A stretch of 64,000 bases of DNA from TMED8 sp038125725 (GCA_038125725.1 JAYPEK010000004.1:1-64000); one strand, 5' to 3'. Positions 24,170 through 33,582 are shown, numbered from the stretch's first letter. The notes: generated by a model not told the origin, from the letters alone. A program made the numbers and translations.

Positions 24170-25231
24170 TCATTGCACGCCGGTGTAGACGGTATCCGAC
24201 CAATCCAGGAAGCGTTTCAGACCGTCGTCGAGATCCACCGCGGGGCTATAGTCCAGTTGCAGCCGCGCCTTGCGGATATCCGGCGCACGCCGGTTCGGTT
24301 CGTCCGCCGGATAGCTGTCCGGATATTCGACGACGTCATAGGCGACCGTGTTGGATGATACTTTCTCGATGCGCTTGACCAGGTCGACCATGGAAATTTC
24401 CGGCTCCGGGTTGCCGATGTTATAGGCCTCGCCGGCGACACCCTTCAGCACCACCAGGAGGAATCCGACGATAGCGTCGGTGATATAGCAGAACGTCCGG
24501 GTCTGGTTGCCGGTGCCGTAAACAAGCAGCGGCAGGCTGCCCTTGATGCGGCTGGCGAAGTTCGGCAGCACCCGGTAGTCGGTTTCCTGCATGCCGGGAC
24601 CGAAAACGTTGAAGGGCCGGATGGTGTTGGTGTGGGTGCCCTTGGCACCATGGAAGATGTAACAGAGCGTTTCGCCGACCCGCTTGCTTTCGTCGTAACA
24701 GGCGCGAGGGCCCTGGCACGACACGTTGCCACGGTAGCTCTCCGCCATGGGTACGTGTTTCGGATCGGGGTCGCCGTAGATCTCGCTGGACGAAAAAAAG
24801 GTCAGGCGCGCGTCGTGTTGATCGGCCAACTCCAGCATCCGCCTCGTGCCGGTGATGGCGACCTCCAGGGTCTCCAGCGGATAAGCGCGGTAATAGTAGG
24901 GGCTGGCGATACCAGCGGCATGGATGACGTAGTCCAATTGCCGGTCCCACTCAAAAGGCTGAATGACGTCATGCTGAATGAACTCCACATTCGGCAGGTT
25001 GGGGACCTGCGCCCCTTCCTTGCCGGCGGTGATCATGTTGTCCATGGCGACCAGCGACACCGGCTGTTCAAGCACCCGCCTGTTCAAGGCGCCGAACACT
25101 TCCATGAAATAACGGCCGAGAAAGCCGCGGCCACCTGTCAGCAGGACGGTCTTCCCGCCGAAGGCTTTGGCCTCGTCTCCGAGGCGGTCGACGATCTCAT
25201 CAATATCGGAGGCAAGAAGGAAATCACTCAT
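24170..25231 (-). CDS. NAD-dependent SDR, UDP-glucuronate decarboxylase-like
   Basis: This is a 353-residue extended SDR. The NAD motif TGGRGFLGRY lies near residue 32 and the catalytic segment FFSSSEIYGDPDP is followed by GNVSCQGPRACYDESKRVGE, the arrangement typical of UDP-xylose synthases. A 30-residue N-terminal extension precedes the Rossmann fold. The expected reaction is UDP-glucuronate to UDP-xylose or UDP-4-keto-pentose, but this branch of the family includes dTDP/UDP 4,6-dehydratases. It overlaps the C-methyltransferase-like gene by 4 nt (ATGA), so the two may act on one nucleotide sugar. Confidence 0.8.
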   Translation of the reverse strand: MSDFLLASDIDEIVDRLGDEAKAFGGKTVLLTGGRGFLGRYFMEVFGALNRRVLEQPVSLVAMDNMITAGKEGAQVPNLPNVEFIQHDVIQPFEWDRQLDYVIHAAGIASPYYYRAYPLETLEVAITGTRRMLELADQHDARLTFFSSSEIYGDPDPKHVPMAESYRGNVSCQGPRACYDESKRVGETLCYIFHGAKGTHTNTIRPFNVFGPGMQETDYRVLPNFASRIKGSLPLLVYGTGNQTRTFCYITDAIVGFLLVVLKGVAGEAYNIGNPEPEISMVDLVKRIEKVSSNTVAYDVVEYPDSYPADEPNRRAPDIRKARLQLDYSPAVDLDDGLKRFLDWSDTVYTGVQ

Positions 25232-26484
25232 CGGTCAAATATCTCTACGTTGGGCAGGGGCACGACAAAGCGCCCCCCTTGTTCGAGGTAGCGGGCATGG
25301 TTGCGCATGATCGGTTCGGCAAAATTCCAGGCCAGTATGACCACGGCATCCGGCTTTTTGCTAAAGATGGCCTCCGACGGCAAGACAGAAATGTGCATGC
25401 CCGGCGAATAGAGGCCTTGTTTCAGGGGGCTGTCATCGACGATGAAGTCGATAACGTCGGGGCCGATTCCGAAGTGATACATCAAGGTCGTGGCTTTGGC
25501 CGGCGCGCCAAAAGCGGCGATGGAACAGCCTTGCGATTTTAGATCCTGCAAGAGCGCGATCAGCTCCGCCTTTACCCGGTCGATCTTATCGCCAAGGGCT
25601 TGCAGCGTTTCGGCGCGGTCGAGCCCGAGCTCTTCTTCCCGAGCAATCAGCGCCTGAACCGAGGGCGTCACCCGGTGCGGTCCGCCCTTGAGCTGGGCGA
25701 CGCCCCTCAGGCTGCCGCCGTGTGATCCCACCCGTTCTGCGGCGATCAGTTCCATGCCCTGGTTCTGGAAAAACCGCTGCAAAGGTTTCACCGAATGGTA
25801 GGCCAGGTGCTCATGATAAATCGTGTCGAACAGGGTCTTCTCGAAGACGTCCACCAGGTAGGACACCTCGAAAACGAAAACGCCGCCGTCGGCCAGCAGG
25901 GTGTGGATGCCTTCGGTGATGCCGACCAGGTCGTCGGCATGGGCGAAGACATTGTTGGCGGTGATAATCTGTGCGGCGCCGCGTTCCCGCCTCAGGGTCT
26001 GGGCCAGGTCATGGGAAAAGAACGCCGGCAGGGTCTCGATCCCCGCCGCCGTCGCCCGCGCCGCGATTTCGCGGGCCGGATCGACGCCGAGCACGGAAAA
26101 ACCCAAGGCCTTGAACTGGGATAACAAGGTGCCGTCATTGGAGCCGATGTCGAGCACCAGGGCACCGAGAGGTTCCGGTGCGTAGGTATTGGTGACGGCT
26201 TCGGCATAGGCACGGAAATGTTCGACGAAGACCGGCGAGGTGCCGGAAACATAGACGTAATCGGCGAACAGGAGTTCCGGATCGACGACGTCCAGCAACT
26301 GAACATGAGCGCAGTCTTCGCAGAAAAACACGTCCAGCGGAAAGGCCTGCTGCGGTTCCGAAAGCCGCGCCTCATCGACGAAGGCGTTGGCGGGAGGCGT
26401 CGGCGTGAGTTCGAGAACCGGCGTCAGGCGGCGGCTGCCACACAGCCGGCAGGTGTCGCGGCGATGACAAAGCGGTTGGCTCAA
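25228..26484 (-). CDS. Sugar C-methyltransferase-like protein with N-terminal zinc site
   Basis: This 418-residue protein has the three-part layout of the TylC3/NovU type sugar C-methyltransferases. The N-terminal zinc-binding part has CRLCGS and FFCEDCAHVQL. The central SAM domain has VLDIGSNDGTLLSQF (about residues 110-124), with FAHADDLVGI downstream. A C-terminal Rossmann-like domain includes GAPAKATTLMYHFG. Enzymes of this type usually methylate C3 of a 4-keto-deoxy nucleotide sugar to give branched sugars. It overlaps the cupin gene upstream and the SDR gene downstream by 4 nt each, a tightly coupled trio. Confidence 0.85.
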   Translation of the reverse strand: MSQPLCHRRDTCRLCGSRRLTPVLELTPTPPANAFVDEARLSEPQQAFPLDVFFCEDCAHVQLLDVVDPELLFADYVYVSGTSPVFVEHFRAYAEAVTNTYAPEPLGALVLDIGSNDGTLLSQFKALGFSVLGVDPAREIAARATAAGIETLPAFFSHDLAQTLRRERGAAQIITANNVFAHADDLVGITEGIHTLLADGGVFVFEVSYLVDVFEKTLFDTIYHEHLAYHSVKPLQRFFQNQGMELIAAERVGSHGGSLRGVAQLKGGPHRVTPSVQALIAREEELGLDRAETLQALGDKIDRVKAELIALLQDLKSQGCSIAAFGAPAKATTLMYHFGIGPDVIDFIVDDSPLKQGLYSPGMHISVLPSEAIFSKKPDAVVILAWNFAEPIMRNHARYLEQGGRFVVPLPNVEIFDR

Positions 26485-27002
26485 TTACCGTCGCCCTTGC
26501 TGCCTTCTTCGCCGCCATCCCGATCACCGCGGCTTTGTTCGTCTCCGGGCTTCCACGAGGTCAGGCCTTCGGTCGGCACGAATTCGACCCGCACGACATC
26601 GGCCTCATAGGTGGCCTGGTCGCGCGGGTTGCGGCCGAGGGTCAGGAAGACCGTATCGACGGGAAAGCGCATGCCGTGATCAACCATCGGCGGGGTGAAG
26701 ACCATTTCGCCTTCATTGACGACGATGACGTCGGGCTTGGCGTCGGAGCCGGTGGGCCGGTGCAGATACTCGATCTGGCCGGACAGGACGTAGCAATAGT
26801 GCCAGTCGGTCTTGTGATAGTGATTGGCGCGCAGCGAGCCGGCTTTCGATTCGATCATCACCGCGGAGCGCATCATCTCGTCGACCAGCGGCTGGATCTT
26901 GCCGCGCGCGTCGATGAACGGTTTTTCCAGCTTGACCACGCCGTGCGCCGGCCAACGGGCTTTTTCTTCGTCGGTGACAGGGGGGATGTTTACCGGGCCC
27001 AT
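26481..27002 (-). CDS. Cupin-domain protein, probable sugar-modifying enzyme
   Basis: This 173-residue single-cupin protein has the metal-binding pattern ANHYHKTDWHYCYVLSG (His-x-His, then later VDHGMRF). An acidic, glycine-rich tail (about 152-173) looks disordered. Cupins beside 4-keto-sugar enzymes often act as 3,5-epimerases or isomerases, but the sequence is not RmlC. It could also be a metal-dependent regulatory cupin. It overlaps the C-methyltransferase gene by 4 nt and shares its operon. Confidence 0.65.
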   Translation of the reverse strand: MGPVNIPPVTDEEKARWPAHGVVKLEKPFIDARGKIQPLVDEMMRSAVMIESKAGSLRANHYHKTDWHYCYVLSGQIEYLHRPTGSDAKPDVIVVNEGEMVFTPPMVDHGMRFPVDTVFLTLGRNPRDQATYEADVVRVEFVPTEGLTSWKPGDEQSRGDRDGGEEGSKGDGN

Positions 27003-27020
27003 GACAGCATTTCCTGAGAT

Positions 27021-27848
27021 TTATGGAGAACGGCTCGGCGGCCGCGCTGCGGCGCCGGAAGACGACATTTCCTGGCGAGAATAGTCGCCTCGGGACAACC
27101 ATTTTTCGATGAGGCAATAGAGCACAATGAAAAGATAGCGACTACCCATTTCTCGGATTTTGAGTTTGGAGACGCCGAATTTCCGGTTGTGCCAAGAGTT
27201 CGGCAGCCAGGTGTAACTGTAGCCGCGAATAATCGCCTTCAGCGGCAACTCCACGGTCAGGTTGAAATGGTGCGCGAGGATCGGTTGCAGCCCGGCGATG
27301 ACATGCCGGCGGTAGCACTTGCACGCGTTCGTCATGTCGTTGTAGCGCAGGCCAAAGATCAGTCTGATGAAGTTGTTGGCGAGGCGATTGAGGAACAGCT
27401 TGTGCGGCGGATAGTCGATGAACTTTCCGCCCTTGATGAACCGCGAGCCGAAAACGCAGTCGTAGCCCTCTTCCAGCTTCTGGTAGAAAGCGACGATGTC
27501 TTCCGGAGCATCGGACCCGTCGGCCATGACGATGACGACGGCATCGCCGCGGAATTCCTGCAAACCGCGGCGAACGGCGAGGCCAAAACCGTTGGGGGGT
27601 GGGTTGTCGATATGCCGGAGGGTCGGCAGGCGCGTCTCGATTTCGCTCAAAAGCCGTTTCGTGCCATCGGTGCTGCCGTCGTTGATGACCAGGATTTCGT
27701 GCTGAATGGCGGCGGCCTCCAGGGCGGCCGCCAGTGACAGGACCGTCTCCTCGATACAGCCTTCCTCGTTGTAGGCGGGCATGACGACCGAGAGCGTTCC
27801 GGCCCGACCGGCTTCAACCCAATCACTCATGGAGACGATATCGACCAT
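27021..27848 (-). CDS. Glycosyltransferase family 2, polyprenyl-phosphate-sugar synthase type
   Basis: This 275-residue GT-A enzyme contains LSVVMPAYNEEGCIEETV, VINDGSTDGTKRLL and the metal site VIVMADGSDAPEDIV. The C-terminal part has NMT-type sequence (NDMTNACKCYRRHVI) seen in DPM1-like synthases and ends in a weakly hydrophobic stretch. An internal ATG at codon 7 is an alternative start. It would transfer a sugar to polyprenyl phosphate or to a lipid-linked acceptor. It is the second such synthase in the locus, so two lipid-linked donors are likely. Confidence 0.82.
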   Translation of the reverse strand: MVDIVSMSDWVEAGRAGTLSVVMPAYNEEGCIEETVLSLAAALEAAAIQHEILVINDGSTDGTKRLLSEIETRLPTLRHIDNPPPNGFGLAVRRGLQEFRGDAVVIVMADGSDAPEDIVAFYQKLEEGYDCVFGSRFIKGGKFIDYPPHKLFLNRLANNFIRLIFGLRYNDMTNACKCYRRHVIAGLQPILAHHFNLTVELPLKAIIRGYSYTWLPNSWHNRKFGVSKLKIREMGSRYLFIVLYCLIEKWLSRGDYSRQEMSSSGAAARPPSRSP

Positions 27849-27858
27849 TGAAGATGTG

Positions 27859-28938
27859 TCAGACAGCCCGCAACGAGGTTTCGCGTTCGCGCAGCGCTTC
27901 GAACATCTCCACGATGGTTGCCCTCAGGTCGTACTTGTAGGTCCAACTTGGGTAGTCTTTCTGGAAACGGCGGGTGTCGCTGACCCACCAGATGTGATCG
28001 CCGATCCTGTTGGTGTCGGAATAGGACCAGCGCATGGGTTTGCTGTTCAACTCTTCAAGCAGCGTGATCGCCTCGAGCACCGAGCAGTTTGCAACGACGC
28101 CGCCGCCGATATTGTAAACGGCGCTGGGCTTGGGGTCTTGAAAGACACACCACAAGGCTTGCACGAGGTCATGGCTGTGGATGTTGTCGCGGACCTGTTT
28201 GCCTTTGTAGCCAAAAACCGTATAGGGCGTGTCCGTAACCGCGCATTTGACCAGATAGGCGAGAAAACCGTGGAGCTCGGCGCCGGAGTGCGCGGGCCCG
28301 GTCAGGCAGCCGCCCCTGAAGCAAGCCGTGTTCATGCCGAAATAGCGGCCGTACTCCTGCACCAGTAGGTCGGCGGAGGCCTTGGAGGCGCCGAACAGGC
28401 TGTGCAGGCAGGCATCGATGCTCATGGTTTCGTCGATGCCGTATTCCGAGAACGGATGGTCGTCGGCAACGGTCCATCGGGTTTCCGTTTCGACCAGCGG
28501 CAGGCTGTTCGGCTGATCGCCGTAGACCTTGTTGGTGCTCAGATAAATAAAGGATGCGTTCGGGCAATGGTTGCGGGTCGCCTCTAGCAGGACCAGGGTG
28601 CCGTTGGCGTTGATCGAAAAATCCATGATCGGGTCGCGGGCGGCCCAATCGTGCGACGGCTGCGCCGCGCAATGGATGACGGTCGCGATGTTCGCGCCGA
28701 AATGCGCGAAGATGCGCTGGATTTCCGTCTGGTCGCGGATGTCGACGTTTTCATGGGTGAAATTCGGGACTTCCGATTGCAGCCGCTGCAGGTTCCAAGA
28801 CGTGCTGGCGTCGGCGCCGAAGAAGTGCGCCCGCATATCGTTGTCGATACCGACGATATCCAACCCTTGTTGCGAAAAAAAGCGAACGGCTTCGGAGCCG
28901 ATCAGCCCAGATGCGCCTGTTATGATGGCAACACTCAA
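27859..28938 (-). CDS. NAD-dependent epimerase, CDP-paratose 2-epimerase-like
   Basis: This 359-residue extended SDR has ITGASGLIGSEAVRFF at the N-terminus, and the segment GIDNDMRAHFFGADASTSWN is strongly characteristic of CDP-paratose 2-epimerase (TyvE) relatives, which interconvert CDP-paratose and CDP-tyvelose. The Ser-Tyr-Lys region appears as YLSTNKVYGD with FGASKASADLL. No CDP-glucose 4,6-dehydratase or other 3,6-dideoxy enzymes were recognised in the window, so the true substrate may be another nucleotide sugar. It lies 40 nt after the second SDR of the same type. Confidence 0.78.
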   Translation of the reverse strand: MSVAIITGASGLIGSEAVRFFSQQGLDIVGIDNDMRAHFFGADASTSWNLQRLQSEVPNFTHENVDIRDQTEIQRIFAHFGANIATVIHCAAQPSHDWAARDPIMDFSINANGTLVLLEATRNHCPNASFIYLSTNKVYGDQPNSLPLVETETRWTVADDHPFSEYGIDETMSIDACLHSLFGASKASADLLVQEYGRYFGMNTACFRGGCLTGPAHSGAELHGFLAYLVKCAVTDTPYTVFGYKGKQVRDNIHSHDLVQALWCVFQDPKPSAVYNIGGGVVANCSVLEAITLLEELNSKPMRWSYSDTNRIGDHIWWVSDTRRFQKDYPSWTYKYDLRATIVEMFEALRERETSLRAV

Positions 28939-28978
28939 TGTATTGATCTCCGGTCGAAGACTTGCATGACGAAATACC

Positions 28979-30043
28979 TCAGGCGCAAAAAACCGGCTCC
29001 AGGATACCGCGGTTTTGTTGAAGCCAAAGGTGGGTTTCCTCCACGATTTGTTGCGCGCCTCGCTGGGGTTTCCAGCCGGTTAACTCTCTCACTCTGCGGC
29101 AGTCCGATACATAATAGGCGATATCGGCTTTTCTGGTTTCCGGATCGCGGCCGATGTTGATGCTTTGGCCGGTGACCTGGCCGCACATTTCGGTCAGTTC
29201 GCGCAGGGAGACACTGACATCCCTGCCGCCGCCGACATTAAAGGTCGCACCGGTGAAGCGCCGGGGTTCCCGCATCTGGATTTTCAACAGCTCATAGAGA
29301 TCTTCCGGATGCAGAATGTCCCTGACCTGCCGGCCCTCGCCGTTGAATCCCATGTAGTTCAACCGGCCGCCGAACAGGTGGCGGGCAACCCACAACGAAA
29401 CGAAGCCTTGATCCACCTTGCCCATCTGCCAGGGGCCGGCGATGACGCCGCAACGGTTGATGATCGCAGGCAGATCGTAGGTCTCGCTGTATTCTTGGAT
29501 CAACAGTTCGGCGGACAGTTTCGTGGTGCCGTACAGCGAGCGGACGCCGCTCAAGGTAAAATCTTCCGAGATGCCTTCGGTGGACCAGCCGGGGCCGGCG
29601 GCATTGGGCGCAATGTCGAGGCGATTGCCGGCGATCTCGGTCGGCAGGTCGCGCAGCGCCTGGATCGGATACACCCGGCTGGTGGAGATAAACACCATCA
29701 CGCCACCGGTCTGGCGAAGAAATTCCAGACAATTGATGGCGCCCAGAAGGTTCGTGTCAATCAGGTACGTGGGCGACTCCCCATAACCGGCATGCACGCT
29801 CGGTTCCGCCGAACATTCAATCAGGAAGTCAACCGGGCCGACGTCGATCAATTGTTCGATCTGCCTGACGTCGCCCTTTACGAACTTCACGCCGGCCTTC
29901 TCGAGCCGCGGCAGGTTTAGTTCGCTGCCATTTCTGTGCAGATTGTCAAAAGCGACAACCTCAGAGTTCGGATGGTCGCGTTTGAGGAACAATGAGAGCT
30001 GGGAACCAACGAAGCCTGCACCGCCGGTGACAAGATACCGCAT
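28979..30043 (-). CDS. NAD-dependent SDR, second CDP-paratose-type epimerase/synthase-like
   Basis: This 354-residue extended SDR opens VTGGAGFVGSQLSLFLKRDH. The active-site region FISTSRVYPIQALRDLP and YGTTKLSAELLIQEY gives the Tyr-x-x-x-Lys pair. The segment INRCGVIAGPWQMGKVDQGF is shared with CDP-paratose 2-epimerase relatives and with the neighbouring gene's family. Two adjacent SDRs of the same broad type suggest successive steps on one sugar nucleotide or divergence after duplication. It follows the GT-C type membrane gene by 12 nt. Confidence 0.78.
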   Translation of the reverse strand: MRYLVTGGAGFVGSQLSLFLKRDHPNSEVVAFDNLHRNGSELNLPRLEKAGVKFVKGDVRQIEQLIDVGPVDFLIECSAEPSVHAGYGESPTYLIDTNLLGAINCLEFLRQTGGVMVFISTSRVYPIQALRDLPTEIAGNRLDIAPNAAGPGWSTEGISEDFTLSGVRSLYGTTKLSAELLIQEYSETYDLPAIINRCGVIAGPWQMGKVDQGFVSLWVARHLFGGRLNYMGFNGEGRQVRDILHPEDLYELLKIQMREPRRFTGATFNVGGGRDVSVSLRELTEMCGQVTGQSINIGRDPETRKADIAYYVSDCRRVRELTGWKPQRGAQQIVEETHLWLQQNRGILEPVFCA

Positions 30044-30055
30044 TGAAGAATGTTC

Positions 30056-31546
30056 CTAGCTGTCCGGTTTTCGAAGGTAAACGGCGCGATTCGCGCATAG
30101 ATCCGGCTGCCGTTGATACTTGATTAACTGGACGCCGTCAAAGACTTGGTCCGTCCGTTTCGGCAACAGTAGCGCGCCGAAATATCCTTCGGCGATCAAG
30201 CCGCCGATGCCGCCGTCCTTGAATGGTTTTCCTGCGGCGCGGTCGGCTTCATAGTTGTAGGCGCGCACTAGGTGTGGCGGCGACGGATTGATCCAGGGCA
30301 GCGCCGCTATGCGGTTATAGGTGAACACCGGCTTGGCCAGCCGTTCGATGCATTGTTTTTCGGCCATCAGCGCTTCGTGGCTGTCGAGGAGCGAGAGCTT
30401 GGCGCCGCCGAAAACCCCGTACAGGGACGCGCCCGCGAACAGCGCCCAGCCGCCGAACAGAATGGCCCTGGCCATCACGTCCCGCGCCGCCATCTGTGCC
30501 TCGAACGTCGCCGAGGCGATCAGGCCCAGGAAAAGCAATGCGGAGAAATGGTAGTTTTCCGCCGCGCCGACTTTCGCGCTGGCCGGAAGCAAAAGCACTG
30601 CCCATGCGGCGAGTCCGCACAAGCCAAGCACGAACGCGTCGTTTGGCTTCACCGTCTGCCGGTATTCCCCATTTGTGGCGAAGCGCGCCACCGGCCCGAC
30701 CGCATGGGCCCAGGCCGGCAGCGCCTTGATGGCGAAATTGACCAACACGACAAGCCATGCGTGCGGCGAAAAACTGACGGCGCTGCCCCGCAACAGGATC
30801 GTCGAGCGATATTGATCGTCGCCGAGCTGGAAGCTGATGCTGACCAACGCCCAAAAAACACCAACGACGACAAACAGATGATTGAAGCGCCGCCGCCAGA
30901 TCAGGAACAGGCAAATGGCGACGGGCGCCGCGACGGCGGTCTGCTTGAAAGACCAGGCCAGATAACAAAGTACCGCGGCGGCGAACACGCCGAACAATCG
31001 GTCCCTGCCGCGCCCGTGAAGCAGCGCCAAGACAGCCAGGGCTTCAAGGGCGGAGGCCCAAACGTCCGGCCGCACGGCGATGGCCCAATAGCCGACCAGC
31101 GGCCCCAGGAACAACAGGCCGGCGAACAGCACGGCAGGCACGAGGGCCTTGCCGGCGGCGTTCCGATAGAGCGCCAGCGCGATGAAAAACCCGCTGAGGC
31201 AGCCGCCCAAGGAAACCCAGCGGCACAGCATGGGAATCCAATTGTCGTCAAGGCCGCGCCAGTTTTGCACCAAGCCGACGAGCAATCCGTAAAAATGGTA
31301 GAATCCCCAGTTGAAGTAAGAGGCGGCGTAGGGAACGGTGAAGGGGTCGGCATAGAGTTTCTGGCCGTTGACGACCTTCCAGATCGCGAACAGGGATTCT
31401 TCCTCGAAGCCGCCTGCTGCCATTTGGTAGGGCGTCTCAAAGGAAAAGGCGTCGAAGATTCGCAGCAACATGATGGCCGCCGCGATGGCGAGACCGAACC
31501 CCGCGAGCAGGGTCAGCGTACCGGAGTGTCTGGTTTCATCCATCAT
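30056..31546 (-). CDS. Polytopic membrane protein, GT-C glycosyltransferase-like
   Basis: This 496-residue protein has about ten to twelve hydrophobic segments, with an acidic first extracytoplasmic loop after segment 1 (FSFETPYQMAAGGFEEES), where GT-C enzymes carry their metal/catalytic acidic residues. A soluble C-terminal part (about 395-496) is rich in aromatic and charged residues. This matches the plan of lipid-linked-sugar-dependent transferases (ArnT/GT39/GT83 type), which act on the periplasmic side. No specific subfamily is recognised. It is divergent from the methyltransferase gene at 31,596, with a 49-bp gap. Confidence 0.65.
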   Translation of the reverse strand: MMDETRHSGTLTLLAGFGLAIAAAIMLLRIFDAFSFETPYQMAAGGFEEESLFAIWKVVNGQKLYADPFTVPYAASYFNWGFYHFYGLLVGLVQNWRGLDDNWIPMLCRWVSLGGCLSGFFIALALYRNAAGKALVPAVLFAGLLFLGPLVGYWAIAVRPDVWASALEALAVLALLHGRGRDRLFGVFAAAVLCYLAWSFKQTAVAAPVAICLFLIWRRRFNHLFVVVGVFWALVSISFQLGDDQYRSTILLRGSAVSFSPHAWLVVLVNFAIKALPAWAHAVGPVARFATNGEYRQTVKPNDAFVLGLCGLAAWAVLLLPASAKVGAAENYHFSALLFLGLIASATFEAQMAARDVMARAILFGGWALFAGASLYGVFGGAKLSLLDSHEALMAEKQCIERLAKPVFTYNRIAALPWINPSPPHLVRAYNYEADRAAGKPFKDGGIGGLIAEGYFGALLLPKRTDQVFDGVQLIKYQRQPDLCANRAVYLRKPDS

Positions 31547-31595
31547 TGGTACTTAAGATGCGGCGCGGTCCAGAGTTTATGAGAAGAATGAGCCC

Positions 31596-32255
31596 ATGGA
31601 ATTGAATAAAATCTATCGGCATCGGTTTTCGCCCGATGATGTTGATCAGATGAACGCGGTTTGGCGCGTCCTGGTCGAGGGGTTTTTTCAAAAGTGGGTT
31701 CCTGAAAACTCCTCGGTCCTCGATATCGGCGCGGGAACTTGCCTCTTTATCAATAATATCAAGGCGCAACATAGGGTTGCTTACGATTTAAATCCGGAAA
31801 CGTCAAAGTTTTGTGCCCCGGATGTGCGGTTCTTCGGCGGCGATTTCATTGAGAAAATCGAGTTTCCGATGAAATTCGATTGTGTGTTCATGAGCAATTT
31901 TCTCGAGCATATGGACGACAATGACGCCGTCCTGAAGATGCTCGGAAGCGCGGGGCGGTTGCTGAAGCCGGGCGGGCAGATCCTGATCCTGCAGCCCAAC
32001 TTCGCACTGACCGGCGCGAAGTATTTCGATTTCATCGATCACAAGGTCATCTTGACGGACAAAAGCCTTGTCGAGGCGCTGGAGCTCGAAGGATACGACG
32101 TTGAATACCTGAAGAAACGGTTTCTGCCCTATACGTCAAAATCCGCCTTGCCGCGCAGTGCCTGGCTGGTGTGGCTTTATCTGAAGCTGCCGTTCGCCCA
32201 ATGGCTGTTGGGAGAGCAGACCTTCGTCGTCGCCCGCAAGAGCGGCGGCGCCTAG
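31596..32255 (+). CDS. Class I SAM-dependent methyltransferase
   Basis: This 219-residue protein has SAM motif I VLDIGAGTCLFINNI (about 42-56), acidic motif II AYDLNPETSK, and FMSNFLEHMDDNDAVL then LLKPGGQILILQPNF. It belongs to the Methyltransf_11/23 group. It is one of only two plus-strand genes inside the locus, with its stop overlapping the O-antigen ligase stop by 4 nt. That opposite orientation suggests a separately acquired or separately controlled gene. The target is unknown but is presumably a sugar or lipid-linked glycan. Confidence 0.83.
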   Translation: MELNKIYRHRFSPDDVDQMNAVWRVLVEGFFQKWVPENSSVLDIGAGTCLFINNIKAQHRVAYDLNPETSKFCAPDVRFFGGDFIEKIEFPMKFDCVFMSNFLEHMDDNDAVLKMLGSAGRLLKPGGQILILQPNFALTGAKYFDFIDHKVILTDKSLVEALELEGYDVEYLKKRFLPYTSKSALPRSAWLVWLYLKLPFAQWLLGEQTFVVARKSGGA

Positions 32256-33532
32256 CTTGTTCGCCGCTGCGACACGATGACGACGATCAGCCCCGTCAAC
32301 CATAGCGACGCAAGCCACCAGCTCTGCCATGCCCCGTAACTGAGGCAGAAAATCGTCAACGCGGTCACGAAGGTCGCGTAAATCATTCTAATGGTCGGCG
32401 GGCTTTCGATCCGGCTGTTGGCGGTTTGCAGGACCGAAAGCAGGAATCCGACAAACAGGACGACACCGACCAGGCCCAACTCCAGCCAGATCTGCAAGAC
32501 GCCGTTGTGGGTATGAAGCGGAATCGGCTGCAGGATTCGTTCACCGCCCCAGGGCCTGGGAATGTCGAAGGCGACGACGGAATCCTTGTCCGAATAAAAA
32601 GAGCGGGCCGAGTTCAGGCCGTTGCCCAGGATCGGCGCTTCCGCGATAAGCTTGTTGGTCGATTGCCAAATGAACAGCCGGGTGAAAAATGAATCGGGCA
32701 ATTGCTTCCATTCCCGGGCCGCGACCTTGACGTCGGGGAAAGCGGCGGGAATGGCGGGCGCCGCCAGCGCCCCGACAACGACGACGCCAAAAACCAGCCG
32801 GGTCATCCACTTCGTCGAATAGGCGCCGAACAGGTAGACGGCACCGCCCAGGAGCAGGGCCGCCTTGAAGGCAAACCCGCCGGCAAGGAAAACGACCGAA
32901 ACGGTGGCGGCAACCGCGATCCAGCTTGCCCCTTTGTTCGATTGCCGGATGACATGGAAGACCGGAAAAAGCAGCAACACGAACAGCGTACTTCCGCCAT
33001 TCAAGAAGTTCGTATAGGTGCGGAACAGCTCGATTTCCTGATTCAGGAGAATTAGCCTCAGAAAGCGGATGATTTGAATTTCCGAGAAATACTCATAGGC
33101 CGTAAATGCCAAGCCCGCGAAATAGGCGGCGAGCAAGAACCTGATGATCGTTTCCTGTTCCGAGGCCTCGCTCCGCGACCATAGGGTGACAAGAAAAAGA
33201 CCGCCGAGCATGGTGCCGGCAAGGCCAGGCAGAAGCGCCAGGGTATCGTCCCCCGACACCGACCAAAAGAAACTGGCGCCGCCCCAGATAACGATGAGGG
33301 CGAGCCATCCGGCGATGATTTTGGAGACGGGTGGCGAGCTGAGCTTTGCCGCAAAATGCAAGACAGCCGTGCCCAGCACCGCCAGCACGAACGTCGGTGC
33401 CAGGCCCTTTGGCGCCAAGATGGCGACCGGGATGCTGAGCGCGACGATCCAGGCCAAATAGCGGCTTCTCAGGCTGTTGTTACGGGAAATCGAAAGCAAA
33501 CGGACAGGGCCTTTGTTTGGAAATATGGCCAC
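32252..33532 (-). CDS. O-antigen ligase/polymerase (Wzy/WaaL family)
   Basis: This 426-residue polytopic membrane protein has about ten to twelve segments. The large periplasmic loop (about 260-340) contains the motif GNGLNSARSFY and then PLHTHNGVLQIWLELGLVG, the H-x-x-x-x-Q/E pattern of the Wzy_C/WaaL ligase family. These enzymes polymerise O-units or join polymer to lipid A-core. Ligase and polymerase cannot be told apart from sequence. It is the only candidate polymerase in the window. Confidence 0.85.
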   Translation of the reverse strand: MAIFPNKGPVRLLSISRNNSLRSRYLAWIVALSIPVAILAPKGLAPTFVLAVLGTAVLHFAAKLSSPPVSKIIAGWLALIVIWGGASFFWSVSGDDTLALLPGLAGTMLGGLFLVTLWSRSEASEQETIIRFLLAAYFAGLAFTAYEYFSEIQIIRFLRLILLNQEIELFRTYTNFLNGGSTLFVLLLFPVFHVIRQSNKGASWIAVAATVSVVFLAGGFAFKAALLLGGAVYLFGAYSTKWMTRLVFGVVVVGALAAPAIPAAFPDVKVAAREWKQLPDSFFTRLFIWQSTNKLIAEAPILGNGLNSARSFYSDKDSVVAFDIPRPWGGERILQPIPLHTHNGVLQIWLELGLVGVVLFVGFLLSVLQTANSRIESPPTIRMIYATFVTALTIFCLSYGAWQSWWLASLWLTGLIVVIVSQRRTS

Positions 33533-33582
33533 GTTGTAGCCTGTCGGTCGGGGCTACGCCAGTGCGGGTTCGGCGCCTAGCG

